Origin: Bacillota bacterium | GTDB lineage: Bacteria; Bacillota; Clostridia; Christensenellales; Aristaeellaceae | Direction: 5' to 3' | DNA length: 5,585 nt | Assembly: GCA_023392395.1 (NCBI GenBank) | Contig: JAEVZE010000488.1 | Span: 1 to 5,585, forward strand | In this document: piece by piece, positions 1 through 5,507 of the stretch | Numbering within the stretch: position 1 is the stretch's first letter | Layout of the letters: every line of letters starts with the position of its first letter | Notes under the pieces: model-generated | Told to the model about the DNA's origin: nothing | The model's database searches: none | What the model saw: only the letters and a program-made list of their open reading frames with translations | Position numbers and translations under genes: made by a program

Positions 1-21
1 CCTCTGGCGGGATTCCAAAGG

Positions 22-77
22 GCTTTCCCGCCCAGCGCATACATTGAACTTCTTTCAAATGCGCTGGGCGGGAAAGC
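22..77. repeat. Perfect 19-bp inverted repeat (hairpin) left of the terminator
   Basis: Bases 22-40 are the exact reverse complement of 59-77. Inside the 18-nt loop a second short stem forms (TTGAA 44-48 with TTCAA 54-58), which leaves a 3-nt bulge at 41-43, so the whole element folds as one long hairpin. Neither strand shows a T-run directly after the stem, so it is not a standard intrinsic terminator. It lies beyond the operon terminator and probably belongs to the next gene to the left, outside the window. The twelve bases at 52-63 recur in inverted orientation at 3676-3687, in the hairpin at the end of oppA. Confidence 0.8.
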
Positions 78-99
78 GGGTTCGGTGCGGCCCTGCCGC

Positions 100-125
100 A
101 AAAAACGCCCCAGTGGGGCGTTTTT
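100..125 (-). terminator. Rho-independent terminator of the opp operon (bidirectional)
   Basis: The GC stem is CGCCCC (106-111) with GGGGCG (115-120) and a 3-nt loop. It is flanked by six A (100-105) and five T (121-125). Read on the minus strand, the stem is followed by TTTTTT, the classic intrinsic terminator form. It starts about 38 nt after the oppD stop codon. Because A- and T-runs lie on both sides, it should also stop transcription coming from the left on the plus strand. It marks oppD as the last gene of the operon. Confidence 0.9.
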
Positions 126-163
126 AGAACCCAGGACCAGCGCCCTTTGGCGACCCCATCCCC

Positions 164-1186
164 TCAGTCTTTCTCCCGCATCCATTCCGGTTTCATCTCG
201 GCTGGCAAACCGGGGTGGTTCAGCCAGCAGGCGGCCTTGTGGCCCTCGCCTAAGGCGATCTCGGGCGGCTGCGCCTTGCACACCGCCATCGCGTAGGGGC
301 AGCGGGCGGCAAACGAACAGCCCTCCGGCGGCGCGAACAGGTCCGGCGGCGCGCCCTCGATGCTGGAGACGCTCTCCCGAACCTTACTGTTCAGCTTGGG
401 CATTGAGCACAGAAGCGCGTGGGTGTAGGGGTGGCCCGGCCGGTAGAAGATGTCCCGGGCGGGGCCTTCCTCCACGATCTTGCCCGCGTAGAACACGAGC
501 ACGCGCTTTGCCATGTTGGCGACCACGCCCAGATCATGGGTGATCAGCACGATGGCGGTGCCAAAGCTCTTTTGCAGCGACTGCATGAGTTCCAAAATCT
601 GTGCTTGGATGGTCACGTCCAGCGCGGTGGTCGGCTCGTCCGCGATCAAAAGCTTAGGGTTCATGCACATGGCGATGGCGATCACCACCCGCTGCCGCAT
701 GCCGCCGGACAGGCTATCCGGGTACTCGCGGAAGCGCTTGGCCGGGTTGGCGATGCCCACCAGCTTCAAGTATTCGATGGTCTTTTCCTCCGCCTCGCGG
801 CGGGAGATCTTCCGGTGCTTCATCATGACCTCGGCAATCTGCTTGCCGACGGTCATGGTGGGGTTGAGGCTGGTCATGGGGTCCTGAAAGATCATGGAGA
901 TGCGGCTGCCCCGCACCTCAAGCATCTGGTTTTCGGACAGAGCCATCAGGTCGGAGCCCTCGAAGCGGATGCTGCCCCCGTCGATGGACCCTTGCGGGCT
1001 CTCAATCAGCCTTAAAATGGCCTTGGCGGTGACGGACTTGCCGCAGCCGCTCTCACCAACCACGGCGACGCATTCGCCCGCGTCCACGTGAAAGCTGACA
1101 TTCCGGACCGCCTGCACGCGGCCGCCGTAGGTTTTGAAGGATACGCGCAGGTCCTTTACGTCCAGCAGCGCGCTTGATTCTGCCAT
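164..1186 (-). CDS. oppD: Oligopeptide ABC transporter ATP-binding protein OppD (OppD/DppD family)
   Basis: This is the cytoplasmic ATPase that powers peptide import, 340 aa and of normal length for the family. Visible motifs are Walker A GESGCGKS (44-51), Q-loop Q101 in FQDPMTSLNP, signature LSGGM (159-163), Walker B LLIADEP (179-185), D-loop ALD (188-190) and H-loop H217. All catalytic residues are present. The C-terminal oligopeptide extension has HPYTHALL (252-259), EGAPPDL and four cysteines (C290, C296, C303, C320), the spacing typical of OppD/DppD, where related proteins bind a 4Fe-4S cluster. I chose the ATG at 1186 because GGAAGGAG (1196-1203) sits 9 nt upstream and the family's N-terminal beta strand (LLDVKDLRVSF) begins just after it. 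The frame stays open upstream to 1297, but that Arg-rich stretch overlaps hairpins and does not look like protein. The gene follows oppC after an unusually long gap and is last before the terminator. No oppF follows. DppD is an alternative name, since substrate preference cannot be read from the sequence. Confidence 0.95.
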   Translation of the reverse strand: MAESSALLDVKDLRVSFKTYGGRVQAVRNVSFHVDAGECVAVVGESGCGKSVTAKAILRLIESPQGSIDGGSIRFEGSDLMALSENQMLEVRGSRISMIFQDPMTSLNPTMTVGKQIAEVMMKHRKISRREAEEKTIEYLKLVGIANPAKRFREYPDSLSGGMRQRVVIAIAMCMNPKLLIADEPTTALDVTIQAQILELMQSLQKSFGTAIVLITHDLGVVANMAKRVLVFYAGKIVEEGPARDIFYRPGHPYTHALLCSMPKLNSKVRESVSSIEGAPPDLFAPPEGCSFAARCPYAMAVCKAQPPEIALGEGHKAACWLNHPGLPAEMKPEWMREKD

Positions 1187-1195
1187 TGTTTCGGG

Positions 1196-1203
1196 CTCCT
1201 TCC
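1196..1203 (-). promoter_or_regulatory. Ribosome binding site of oppD
   Basis: On the minus strand this reads GGAAGGAG, 9 nt before the ATG at 1186. It decides the start codon in favour of MAESSALLDV over the in-frame upstream ATGs as far as 1297, which lack a comparable site. Confidence 0.8.
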
Positions 1204-1245
1204 AACGGGAATCCATACGAGACTCACGGGACCTTCGTCCCATCC

Positions 1246-1279
1246 AATCGTTCCGGCGACCTGTACGCCGGGAACGGTT
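1246..1279. repeat. Bulged hairpin upstream of oppD
   Basis: CGTTCCGGCG (1249-1258) pairs with 1266-1276 with one bulged G and a 7-nt loop. The stem extends outward by three more pairs (one of them G-U) to 1246 and 1279. In the oppD transcript it would lie about 60-95 nt before the start codon. It has no T-run. Confidence 0.6.
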
Positions 1280-1326
1280 TCCGAAGCCAGTGCGCACACT
1301 GGTGGAGGAAACATTTCCACAAGTCA

Positions 1327-1364
1327 GCGGGCCGCCCGGAAATCTGTGAGGATTTCAGGCCCGC
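1327..1364. repeat. Two-part hairpin containing the first copy of the direct repeat
   Basis: The outer stem is GCGGGCC (1327-1333) with GGCCCGC (1358-1364). The inner stem is GAAATC (1339-1344) with GATTTC (1351-1356). The right-hand arm lies inside the 18-bp sequence that is repeated at 1412-1429, so the left arm can pair equally well with the second copy. Confidence 0.65.
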
Positions 1365-1429
1365 GAAGACCCTTTCGAGCGTTGAAAGACCCGAAGGGGA
1401 TTTCAACGCCAGAGGATTTCAGGCCCGCG
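1348..1429. repeat. 18-bp direct repeat, two exact copies 64 bp apart
   Basis: The sequence GAGGATTTCAGGCCCGCG occurs at 1348-1365 and again at 1412-1429, identical over 18 bases, with the flanking bases diverging at once. The hairpin 1379-1409 lies between the copies. Both copies are in the oppC-oppD gap. This may be a duplicated part of a dispersed intergenic repeat. Confidence 0.85.
1379..1409. repeat. Hairpin with GCGTTGAAA / TTTCAACGC arms
   Basis: Bases 1379-1387 are the exact reverse complement of 1401-1409. A smaller inner CCC/GGG stem (1390-1392 with 1396-1398) closes a GAA loop. Its layout (TTGAAAG, C-rich, G-rich, ATTTCAA) resembles the hairpin at the end of oppA (3677-3709). It has no T-run. 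Confidence 0.75.
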
Positions 1430-1444
1430 CAGTTTTCTTCCAAC

Positions 1445-1475
1445 GCGCTGAAAAACCATCGTGGTTTTTCAGCGC
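1445..1475. repeat. Perfect 14-bp hairpin just after the oppC stop
   Basis: Bases 1445-1458 are the exact reverse complement of 1462-1475, with a TCG loop. It begins 4 nt after the oppC stop codon on the minus strand. The inner part reads AAAAACCA-loop-TGGTTTTT, so a short GC core followed by five T could act as a weak terminator or attenuator. The full 14-bp stem would more probably act as a barrier to 3' exonucleases. Confidence 0.8.
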
Positions 1476-1479
1476 CATA

Positions 1480-2430
1480 TCAGCGTCCGCGCATGCGCGG
1501 GTCCAGTGCGTCTCTGAGGCCGTCGCCCAGCATGTTGAGCGACAGCATCGTGGTGCAAATGAAGAACGCCGGAATCAAAAGCTGATAGGGCTGCATGCGG
1601 TACACCTGGATCGCGGTCTGCGCAAGCGAACCCCAGGAGCAGCTGGGCGACTTGATGCCGATGCCGATGAACGACAGAAACGCCTCGGTGAAGATGGCCT
1701 GCGGGATGGCCATGGTCATGCTGGTGATCAGGATGCCGCCGATGTTGGGGATCATGTGGCGCATGATGATCTTGCCGTCGGACACGCCCAGCGTGCGGGC
1801 GGCCATGACGAACTCCTGGTTTTTCAGCTGCAGTACCTGCCCGCGCACCAGGCGCGCGCTGCTGATCCAACCCAGCGCCACCATCGCCAGAACCAGCGGG
1901 AAGATGCCCGAATCCATGACGGTGCGGATCAGAATGGCCAGGATGATCATCGGGATGCCGTAGAGCACGTCGATCAGCCGCATGACCAGCATGTCCACCT
2001 TGCCGCCGAAGTAGCCGGAGACGCCGCCCACCACGCAGCCGATGGCGGTGTTGATCAAAACCACGATCAGGCCGATGAAGAGGGAGACCCTGGCGCCCAT
2101 CCAGTTGCGCACCCACAGGTCGCGCCCGGCCTGGTCGGTGCCAAAGAGGTGCTCCCAGCTGGGCCACTGGTTCATGGCCTTGGCGTTTTGCGAGGAGAAA
2201 TCGTAGCGGGCGAACACAGGCGCGAAGATGGCCAACAGCAGGTACAGCGCGATGATCGAAAGGCCCAGCATCGCGATCTTGTTTTTCCGAAGTTTGATCC
2301 AGGCGTCCTGCCAGTAGGTGAGGCTGGGGCGGACGATGCGGTTGAGATCCGCGTCGTCCTTGGGCAAACGCTGGGTAAGCGAAGGGTCCAGCGGCCCCGA
2401 GAGGAAGGCTTTCATGTCGTCGATCTGCAT
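1480..2430 (-). CDS. oppC: Oligopeptide ABC transporter permease OppC (OppC/DppC family)
   Basis: This is the second inner-membrane permease subunit of the peptide importer, 316 aa. It has a cytoplasmic N-terminal stretch of about 50 residues, then a first membrane segment (about 52-74) and five more (about 117-139, 150-170, 176-192, 228-250 and 283-303). Family landmarks are FGTDQAGRDLWVR followed by GARVSLFIGL (96-121), the EAA-type ATPase contact loop at about 206-230 (EFVMAARTLG...IPNI), FLSFIGIGIKSPSCSWGSL (251-269) and LGDGLRDALDPR (301-312) close to the C-terminus. The start at 2430 has a strong AGGAGG (2439-2444) 8 nt upstream, inside the end of oppB. Only 3 nt separate the two genes, which suggests translational coupling. 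Nothing is missing or broken. DppC is the only serious alternative name. Confidence 0.95.
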   Translation of the reverse strand: MQIDDMKAFLSGPLDPSLTQRLPKDDADLNRIVRPSLTYWQDAWIKLRKNKIAMLGLSIIALYLLLAIFAPVFARYDFSSQNAKAMNQWPSWEHLFGTDQAGRDLWVRNWMGARVSLFIGLIVVLINTAIGCVVGGVSGYFGGKVDMLVMRLIDVLYGIPMIILAILIRTVMDSGIFPLVLAMVALGWISSARLVRGQVLQLKNQEFVMAARTLGVSDGKIIMRHMIPNIGGILITSMTMAIPQAIFTEAFLSFIGIGIKSPSCSWGSLAQTAIQVYRMQPYQLLIPAFFICTTMLSLNMLGDGLRDALDPRMRGR

Positions 2431-2433
2431 GCT

Positions 2434-3393
2434 TCAGTCCTCCTCATCCTCGTCCATCGCATAAACGCGGCCGCGGGTTTCGGCCAGCTTGATGCGCGGA
2501 TCGATGATGCCGTACAGGATGTCCACGATCAGGTTGGCAGCCACCAGGAACACGCCGTAGAAGGCGGTCATGCCCAAGACCATCGTATAGTCCAAGTCGT
2601 TGATGGACTGCACGTAGAACTTGCCCATGCCGGGGATGGCGTAGATGCGCTCCAGCACGAACGTGCCCGTGAGCACCGCCGCGGTGATGGGGCCCATGAT
2701 GGTGACGATGGGCAGGATGGCGTTTCGCATCTCATGCCGCCAGATGACCTGCCGGGGCGAAAGCCCCTTGGCGCGGGCAGTCAATATGTAATCCTGATGG
2801 GTGACCTCCAGCATGCTGGAGCGCATCAGGCGGGTGATCAGGGCCAATGTATACAAACTGAGCGCGATGACCGGCAGGATCATGTGCCGGGCGCTCTCCC
2901 ATTGGGCGGCAGGCAGCCATTTGAGCTTGATGGCGAACACCAGCTGCAATACGGTGCCGATGATGAAATCCGGCATCGAAATGCCGATGATGGCGATGAG
3001 CACGCAGATCACATCCAAGGCTTTGCCAGCCTTCTGCGCGGCCATGGTGCCCAGGAACAGGCCCACCGACAGCGCCAGCAGCAGCGCCCGGACGCCCAGC
3101 CCCGCGGAATACGGGAACGTCTGCGCGATGGTGGAATTCACGGTCCGGCCCGGATATTTGAGCGAAACGCCCAGGTCGCCGTGCAGCATGTTGCCCACGT
3201 AGGTCAGCCATTGCTGCCAGATGGGCTTGTCCAGGCCGTAATAGGTCATCATCTTGTCGCGAATCGCCTGGTTGGTCTTTTCGCTGATGAACGGATCGCC
3301 CGGAAGCAGGCGCACCAGCGCAAAGATGATCGTGATCAGCACCAGCACGGTGATCAGCGCGATGACGGTCCGCTTTAGGATGTACCTGAGCAT
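2434..3393 (-). CDS. oppB: Oligopeptide ABC transporter permease OppB (OppB/DppB family)
   Basis: This is the first inner-membrane permease subunit, 319 aa, pairing with OppC to form the peptide channel. It opens with the typical MLRYILKR and a first membrane segment (about 9-30) ending in LLPGDPF. Further hydrophobic segments lie at about 99-119, 127-155, 171-188, 228-248 and 273-297. The EAA-type loop that docks the ATPase is at about 200-228 (DYILTARAKG...RNAILP). ERIYAIPGMGKF (248-259) and IDPRIKL (297-303) are family landmarks. The C-terminus ends in an acidic DEDEED tail. I chose the ATG at 3393 because the family N-terminus starts there. The upstream extension, open to 3555, is translated G-rich repeat DNA. 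The ribosome site is poor (GGGGG, 3402-3406, 8 nt before the ATG), unlike the AGGAGG-type sites of the other genes, so translation may be weaker or may depend on upstream RNA structure. Confidence 0.94.
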   Translation of the reverse strand: MLRYILKRTVIALITVLVLITIIFALVRLLPGDPFISEKTNQAIRDKMMTYYGLDKPIWQQWLTYVGNMLHGDLGVSLKYPGRTVNSTIAQTFPYSAGLGVRALLLALSVGLFLGTMAAQKAGKALDVICVLIAIIGISMPDFIIGTVLQLVFAIKLKWLPAAQWESARHMILPVIALSLYTLALITRLMRSSMLEVTHQDYILTARAKGLSPRQVIWRHEMRNAILPIVTIMGPITAAVLTGTFVLERIYAIPGMGKFYVQSINDLDYTMVLGMTAFYGVFLVAANLIVDILYGIIDPRIKLAETRGRVYAMDEDEED

Positions 3394-3433
3394 GCGTTCA
3401 ACCCCCAATGCCAGTGAACTGATAAGAACGAAT

Positions 3434-3497
3434 CGGGGGCTCCGCCCCCGAACCCCCGCAAGGGGGATGATCCCCCTTGACCCCGCACAAAGGGGAT
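3434..3497. repeat. G/C-run palindrome cluster upstream of oppB
   Basis: Two perfect hairpins lie side by side: CGGGGGC (3434-3440) with GCCCCCG (3444-3450), and CAAGGGGGA (3459-3467) with TCCCCCTTG (3471-3479). The arm 3470-3479 can instead pair with 3488-3497 with one mismatch, so the structures compete. Further G/C runs continue to about 3545. On the oppB-sense strand four G-tracts (3481-3484, 3472-3476, 3453-3457, 3445-3449) lie within 40 nt. This resembles dispersed intergenic repeats that I recall from GC-rich clostridial genomes, but I cannot confirm that here. Confidence 0.7.
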
Positions 3498-3617
3498 GGA
3501 ATTGAAAAGCGTGGCGTCGTACCCCATTCCATAGGGGTTCGGGGGCCGCAGCCACCGATTGTATAAAGGCAACCGGAGGGCGACATGTGCGGCCGCAGGT
3601 TGCCTATTCCTTGCTCT

Positions 3618-3670
3618 GCGCAGGCCCGACCGCAAGCCGGAGGTTTTCCTCCGGCTTGCAGGACCTGCGC
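3618..3670. repeat. Large stem-loop downstream of oppA
   Basis: The core is a perfect 12-bp stem, GCAAGCCGGAGG (3632-3643) with 3648-3659, and a TTTT loop. An outer 7-bp stem, GCGCAGG (3618-3624) with CCTGCGC (3664-3670), encloses it across a small internal loop. It begins about 39 nt after the oppA stop codon and has no T-run after it on the minus strand. It is a likely RNA-stabilising or partly terminating element. Confidence 0.75.
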
Positions 3671-3676
3671 CAGACC

Positions 3677-3709
3677 GCATTTGAAAGCCGCCTGGCGGAT
3701 TTCAAATGC
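3677..3709. repeat. Hairpin overlapping the oppA stop codon
   Basis: GCATTTGAAA (3677-3686) is the exact reverse complement of 3700-3709. An inner CCGC/GCGG stem (3688-3691 with 3695-3698) continues the fold after one mismatch. The outermost base is the last base of the oppA TAG codon (3709-3711). No T-run follows. Its arms resemble those of the hairpin at 1379-1409, and twelve bases (3676-3687) recur inverted at 52-63. Confidence 0.75.
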
Positions 3710-5352
3710 TATTCGACAAAATACGCGTAGGCGTAGTCGAGGTCGCTGCCCAGGTAGAAGCGCACAACGCCCTTGAGCTTGTCGTTCATCGCGTAGGGCA
3801 CCTGACGGACCTGCAGCGGCACGATGCCGGCCTGCTCCATCAGGATCTTCTCGGCTTCGGCGTACATGGAAAGGCGGGTCTTCGCGTCGGCGAAGGTGTT
3901 GGCGGTGTTGACCAGCTCGTCATACTTGGCGTCGGCAAACTTGCCGCCGTTCTGGGAGTTGGTGGACACGAAGTAAGACAGGTAGGTGTAGGGATCGTTG
4001 TAGTCGGGCATCCAGCCGGCGTAGATCAGGTCGAAGTTGCCCGCAACGCGGTCGGCCAGCATGGCCTTGTAGGTGACGGTTTCGATCTCGACCTTGATGC
4101 CCAGCGTGCGCTGCCACTGATCCTGGCAGTTCTCGGCGATCAGCTTATTGGCGGCGGCGTCGGAGATCTTCAGCTTGATGGAGATCGAGGCCGGATCGGT
4201 GATGCCCAGCGCATCCATGGCCTTCTTCAGGTGCTCGGCGGCCACATCGGCCTGCGCGGTGGACTTATAGACTTCGATGGGGTACTGCTCGGTGTAGTAG
4301 CCGCCGTCCGCGCCGGCCACCAGCGGCAGCACGAAGCGGGTCGCGGGGGCGTACAGGCCGTTGGTGGCGATGGCCACGTACTCTTCGCGGTCAAGCGCGT
4401 AGTTCAGCGCCAGTCGGAAGTCCTGATTGCCCAGGATGGGGTTGGTGGTGGAGGCCAGGTTGATGCAGAACCAGTCCACAGCGCCCGAGGCGTAGGAGGT
4501 GACGGTGGCGCCGGACAGCTGGCTGGGATCGGCCAGGTAGCTGGGCGCGATGGCCACCGGGATGTCGGCGATGGACAGGTCGCCCGTCTCAAACATGGAG
4601 AAGGCAGCTTCGCTCTCCATGATCAGGATGGTCACGGAGTTCAGCTTGATGGCCGAGCGGTTCCAGTACTTCTCGTTGGGCACCATCTTGATCGACTGGT
4701 CCACCTGGTAGTCGGTCACGGTGAACGGGCCGTTGGTCAGCATGGAATCGGCGGACATGGCGTACTGGTCGCCGTACTTCTCCACCAGCTCCTGCTTGAC
4801 GGGGTAGAAGCAGGGCATATCCAGGAAGCCCAGGTAGTAGGGCGCGGGGGTGGCGAAGTCGATGACGAAGGTATAATCGTCCGGCGCGGACACGCCCAGC
4901 GTATCCAGCGCGGCCTTGCCGCCCATGACGTCGCCGGCGTTCTTGATCTCATACAGCACCCAGCTGTAGTCGCGGGGCTTCGCGGGATCCGCCAGGCGGC
5001 GGAACGAATATACGAAGTCGTTCGCGGTCAGCGGCGTGCCGTCGGACCAGCAGGCGTCCTTGCGCAGGTGGAAGGTCATCTTCAGGTTGTCCTCAGACAC
5101 TTCCCAGCTCTCCGCGACGCCGGGGGTCACCTGGCCTTCGTGGGTGCGGATCAGGCCTTCGCCGATGCCCTTGAGCACGTCGTAGGTCGCGGCGGCGTTG
5201 AACTGCTGCGGGTCGATCGTCGGAACGGAAGGCAGGGAGAAGGTCAGGTCCTGATTCGCGCTGAGCGTTTCAGCGGCCTGCGCTTCGGCAAAGGCGGCGG
5301 GCGCCGCCAGCGTCAGCATGAGCGCCAGAAGGAGACATAGGGACTTACGCAT
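3709..5352 (-). CDS. oppA: Oligopeptide-binding protein OppA (SBP family 5)
   Basis: This is the extracytoplasmic receptor that captures peptides and hands them to OppBC, 547 aa and of normal length for family 5 binding proteins. Residues 1-22 form a signal peptide (MRK, hydrophobic core, then AFA before E23) suited to signal peptidase I. There is no lipobox cysteine, and C6 lies too early. Family landmarks are the block at 80-119 (ESWEVSEDNL...HLRKDACWSDGTPLTANDFVYSF), NGPFTVTDY (207-215) followed by NEKYW (226-230), NPILGNQDFRLALNYALDRE (304-323) and, near the C-terminus, AGWMPDYNDPYTYL (445-458), which is like the GW-DY-P motif of OppA. The start at 5352 is supported by GGAGG (5363-5367), 10 nt upstream, and by the signal peptide. 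It is first in the operon, followed by hairpins that may raise its mRNA level over the permeases. Peptide versus other substrates, such as dipeptide or nickel, is inferred from the motifs and neighbours only. Confidence 0.93.
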   Translation of the reverse strand: MRKSLCLLLALMLTLAAPAAFAEAQAAETLSANQDLTFSLPSVPTIDPQQFNAAATYDVLKGIGEGLIRTHEGQVTPGVAESWEVSEDNLKMTFHLRKDACWSDGTPLTANDFVYSFRRLADPAKPRDYSWVLYEIKNAGDVMGGKAALDTLGVSAPDDYTFVIDFATPAPYYLGFLDMPCFYPVKQELVEKYGDQYAMSADSMLTNGPFTVTDYQVDQSIKMVPNEKYWNRSAIKLNSVTILIMESEAAFSMFETGDLSIADIPVAIAPSYLADPSQLSGATVTSYASGAVDWFCINLASTTNPILGNQDFRLALNYALDREEYVAIATNGLYAPATRFVLPLVAGADGGYYTEQYPIEVYKSTAQADVAAEHLKKAMDALGITDPASISIKLKISDAAANKLIAENCQDQWQRTLGIKVEIETVTYKAMLADRVAGNFDLIYAGWMPDYNDPYTYLSYFVSTNSQNGGKFADAKYDELVNTANTFADAKTRLSMYAEAEKILMEQAGIVPLQVRQVPYAMNDKLKGVVRFYLGSDLDYAYAYFVE

Positions 5353-5501
5353 GGTACCAATTCCTCCCTTTTCTCATGGGCTTTCCATATTCCAGCGATA
5401 CGGCTTCCGATCCAGCGCGGTTTGTCGTGCCGCAGAAATGGCCTTCCGGGCTGCGATTCCATGGGAATGAATTGCCGTTCAAGCAAATAGAAATAGACGT
5501 T
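5353..5501 (-). other. oppA 5' leader
   Basis: This is the predicted untranslated leader of about 148 nt between the promoter and oppA. It ends in a good ribosome site (AGGGAGGA, 5362-5369). It contains a small palindrome, ATTCC (5456-5460) with GGAAT (5464-5468), and a tandem AAATAG repeat (plus strand, 5485-5496). I recognise no riboswitch, T-box or attenuator, and see no CodY-like box. A frame that could encode a short peptide from about 5442 runs into oppA in another frame, but has no ribosome site. Confidence 0.5.
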
Positions 5502-5507
5502 TGAATC

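Larger units (their letters stand above)
1187..1479. other. Gap between oppC and oppD, rich in stem-loops, no gene
   Basis: These 293 bases hold no credible gene and no convincing promoter on the minus strand. They contain a series of inverted repeats: 1246-1279 (bulged stem), 1287-1302 (CCAGTG/CACTGG), 1327-1364 (two-part stem), 1379-1409 and 1445-1475. They also contain an 18-bp direct repeat (1348-1365 and 1412-1429). Opp genes are usually separated by a few bases at most, so this looks like repeat DNA lying within, or inserted into, a transcription unit. Whether oppD is transcribed by readthrough or from its own start cannot be told from the sequence. Confidence 0.75.
3394..3708. other. 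Gap between oppA and oppB, hairpin-rich, no gene
   Basis: These 315 bases hold no credible gene. On the oppB side (3434-3545) lies a cluster of G- and C-runs that form nested palindromes. In the middle, AGGCAACC (3567-3574) pairs with GGTTGCCT (3598-3605). On the oppA side are two strong stem-loops (3618-3670 and 3677-3709). None is followed by a T-run, so these are not standard terminators. In other transporters (malE-malF is the classic case), stem-loops placed after the binding-protein gene keep its mRNA more abundant than the permease mRNA, and the same role is plausible here. No convincing separate promoter for oppB was seen. Confidence 0.75.

Noticed and set aside
1187..1297. 37-residue N-terminal extension of OppD
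   Set aside because: It is Arg-rich and unlike the family, overlaps a hairpin, and has no good ribosome site, whereas the ATG at 1186 does.
1174..3378. Plus-strand open frame of 734 codons antisense to oppC and oppB
   Set aside because: It crosses two clearly coding genes and a gap. Its product is a low-complexity mix of H, D, Q, A and G with no domain, as expected from the antisense of GC-rich membrane-protein genes.
3434..3479. CRISPR-like array in the repeat cluster
   Set aside because: There are no equal-length repeats with regular spacers. The pattern is nested palindromes of G/C runs.
3394..3555. 54-residue N-terminal extension of OppB
   Set aside because: It is a translation of the G/C-run repeat. 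The family N-terminus MLRYILKR begins at 3393.
3548..3572. TACAAT-like -10 on the minus strand as a possible oppB promoter
   Set aside because: No acceptable -35 hexamer lies at the right spacing, so the match is within chance.
3706..5340. Plus-strand open frame of 544 codons antisense to oppA
   Set aside because: It mirrors oppA almost exactly. The product is rich in G, V, H and Q without motifs. The oppA strand has a ribosome site, a signal peptide and family motifs.
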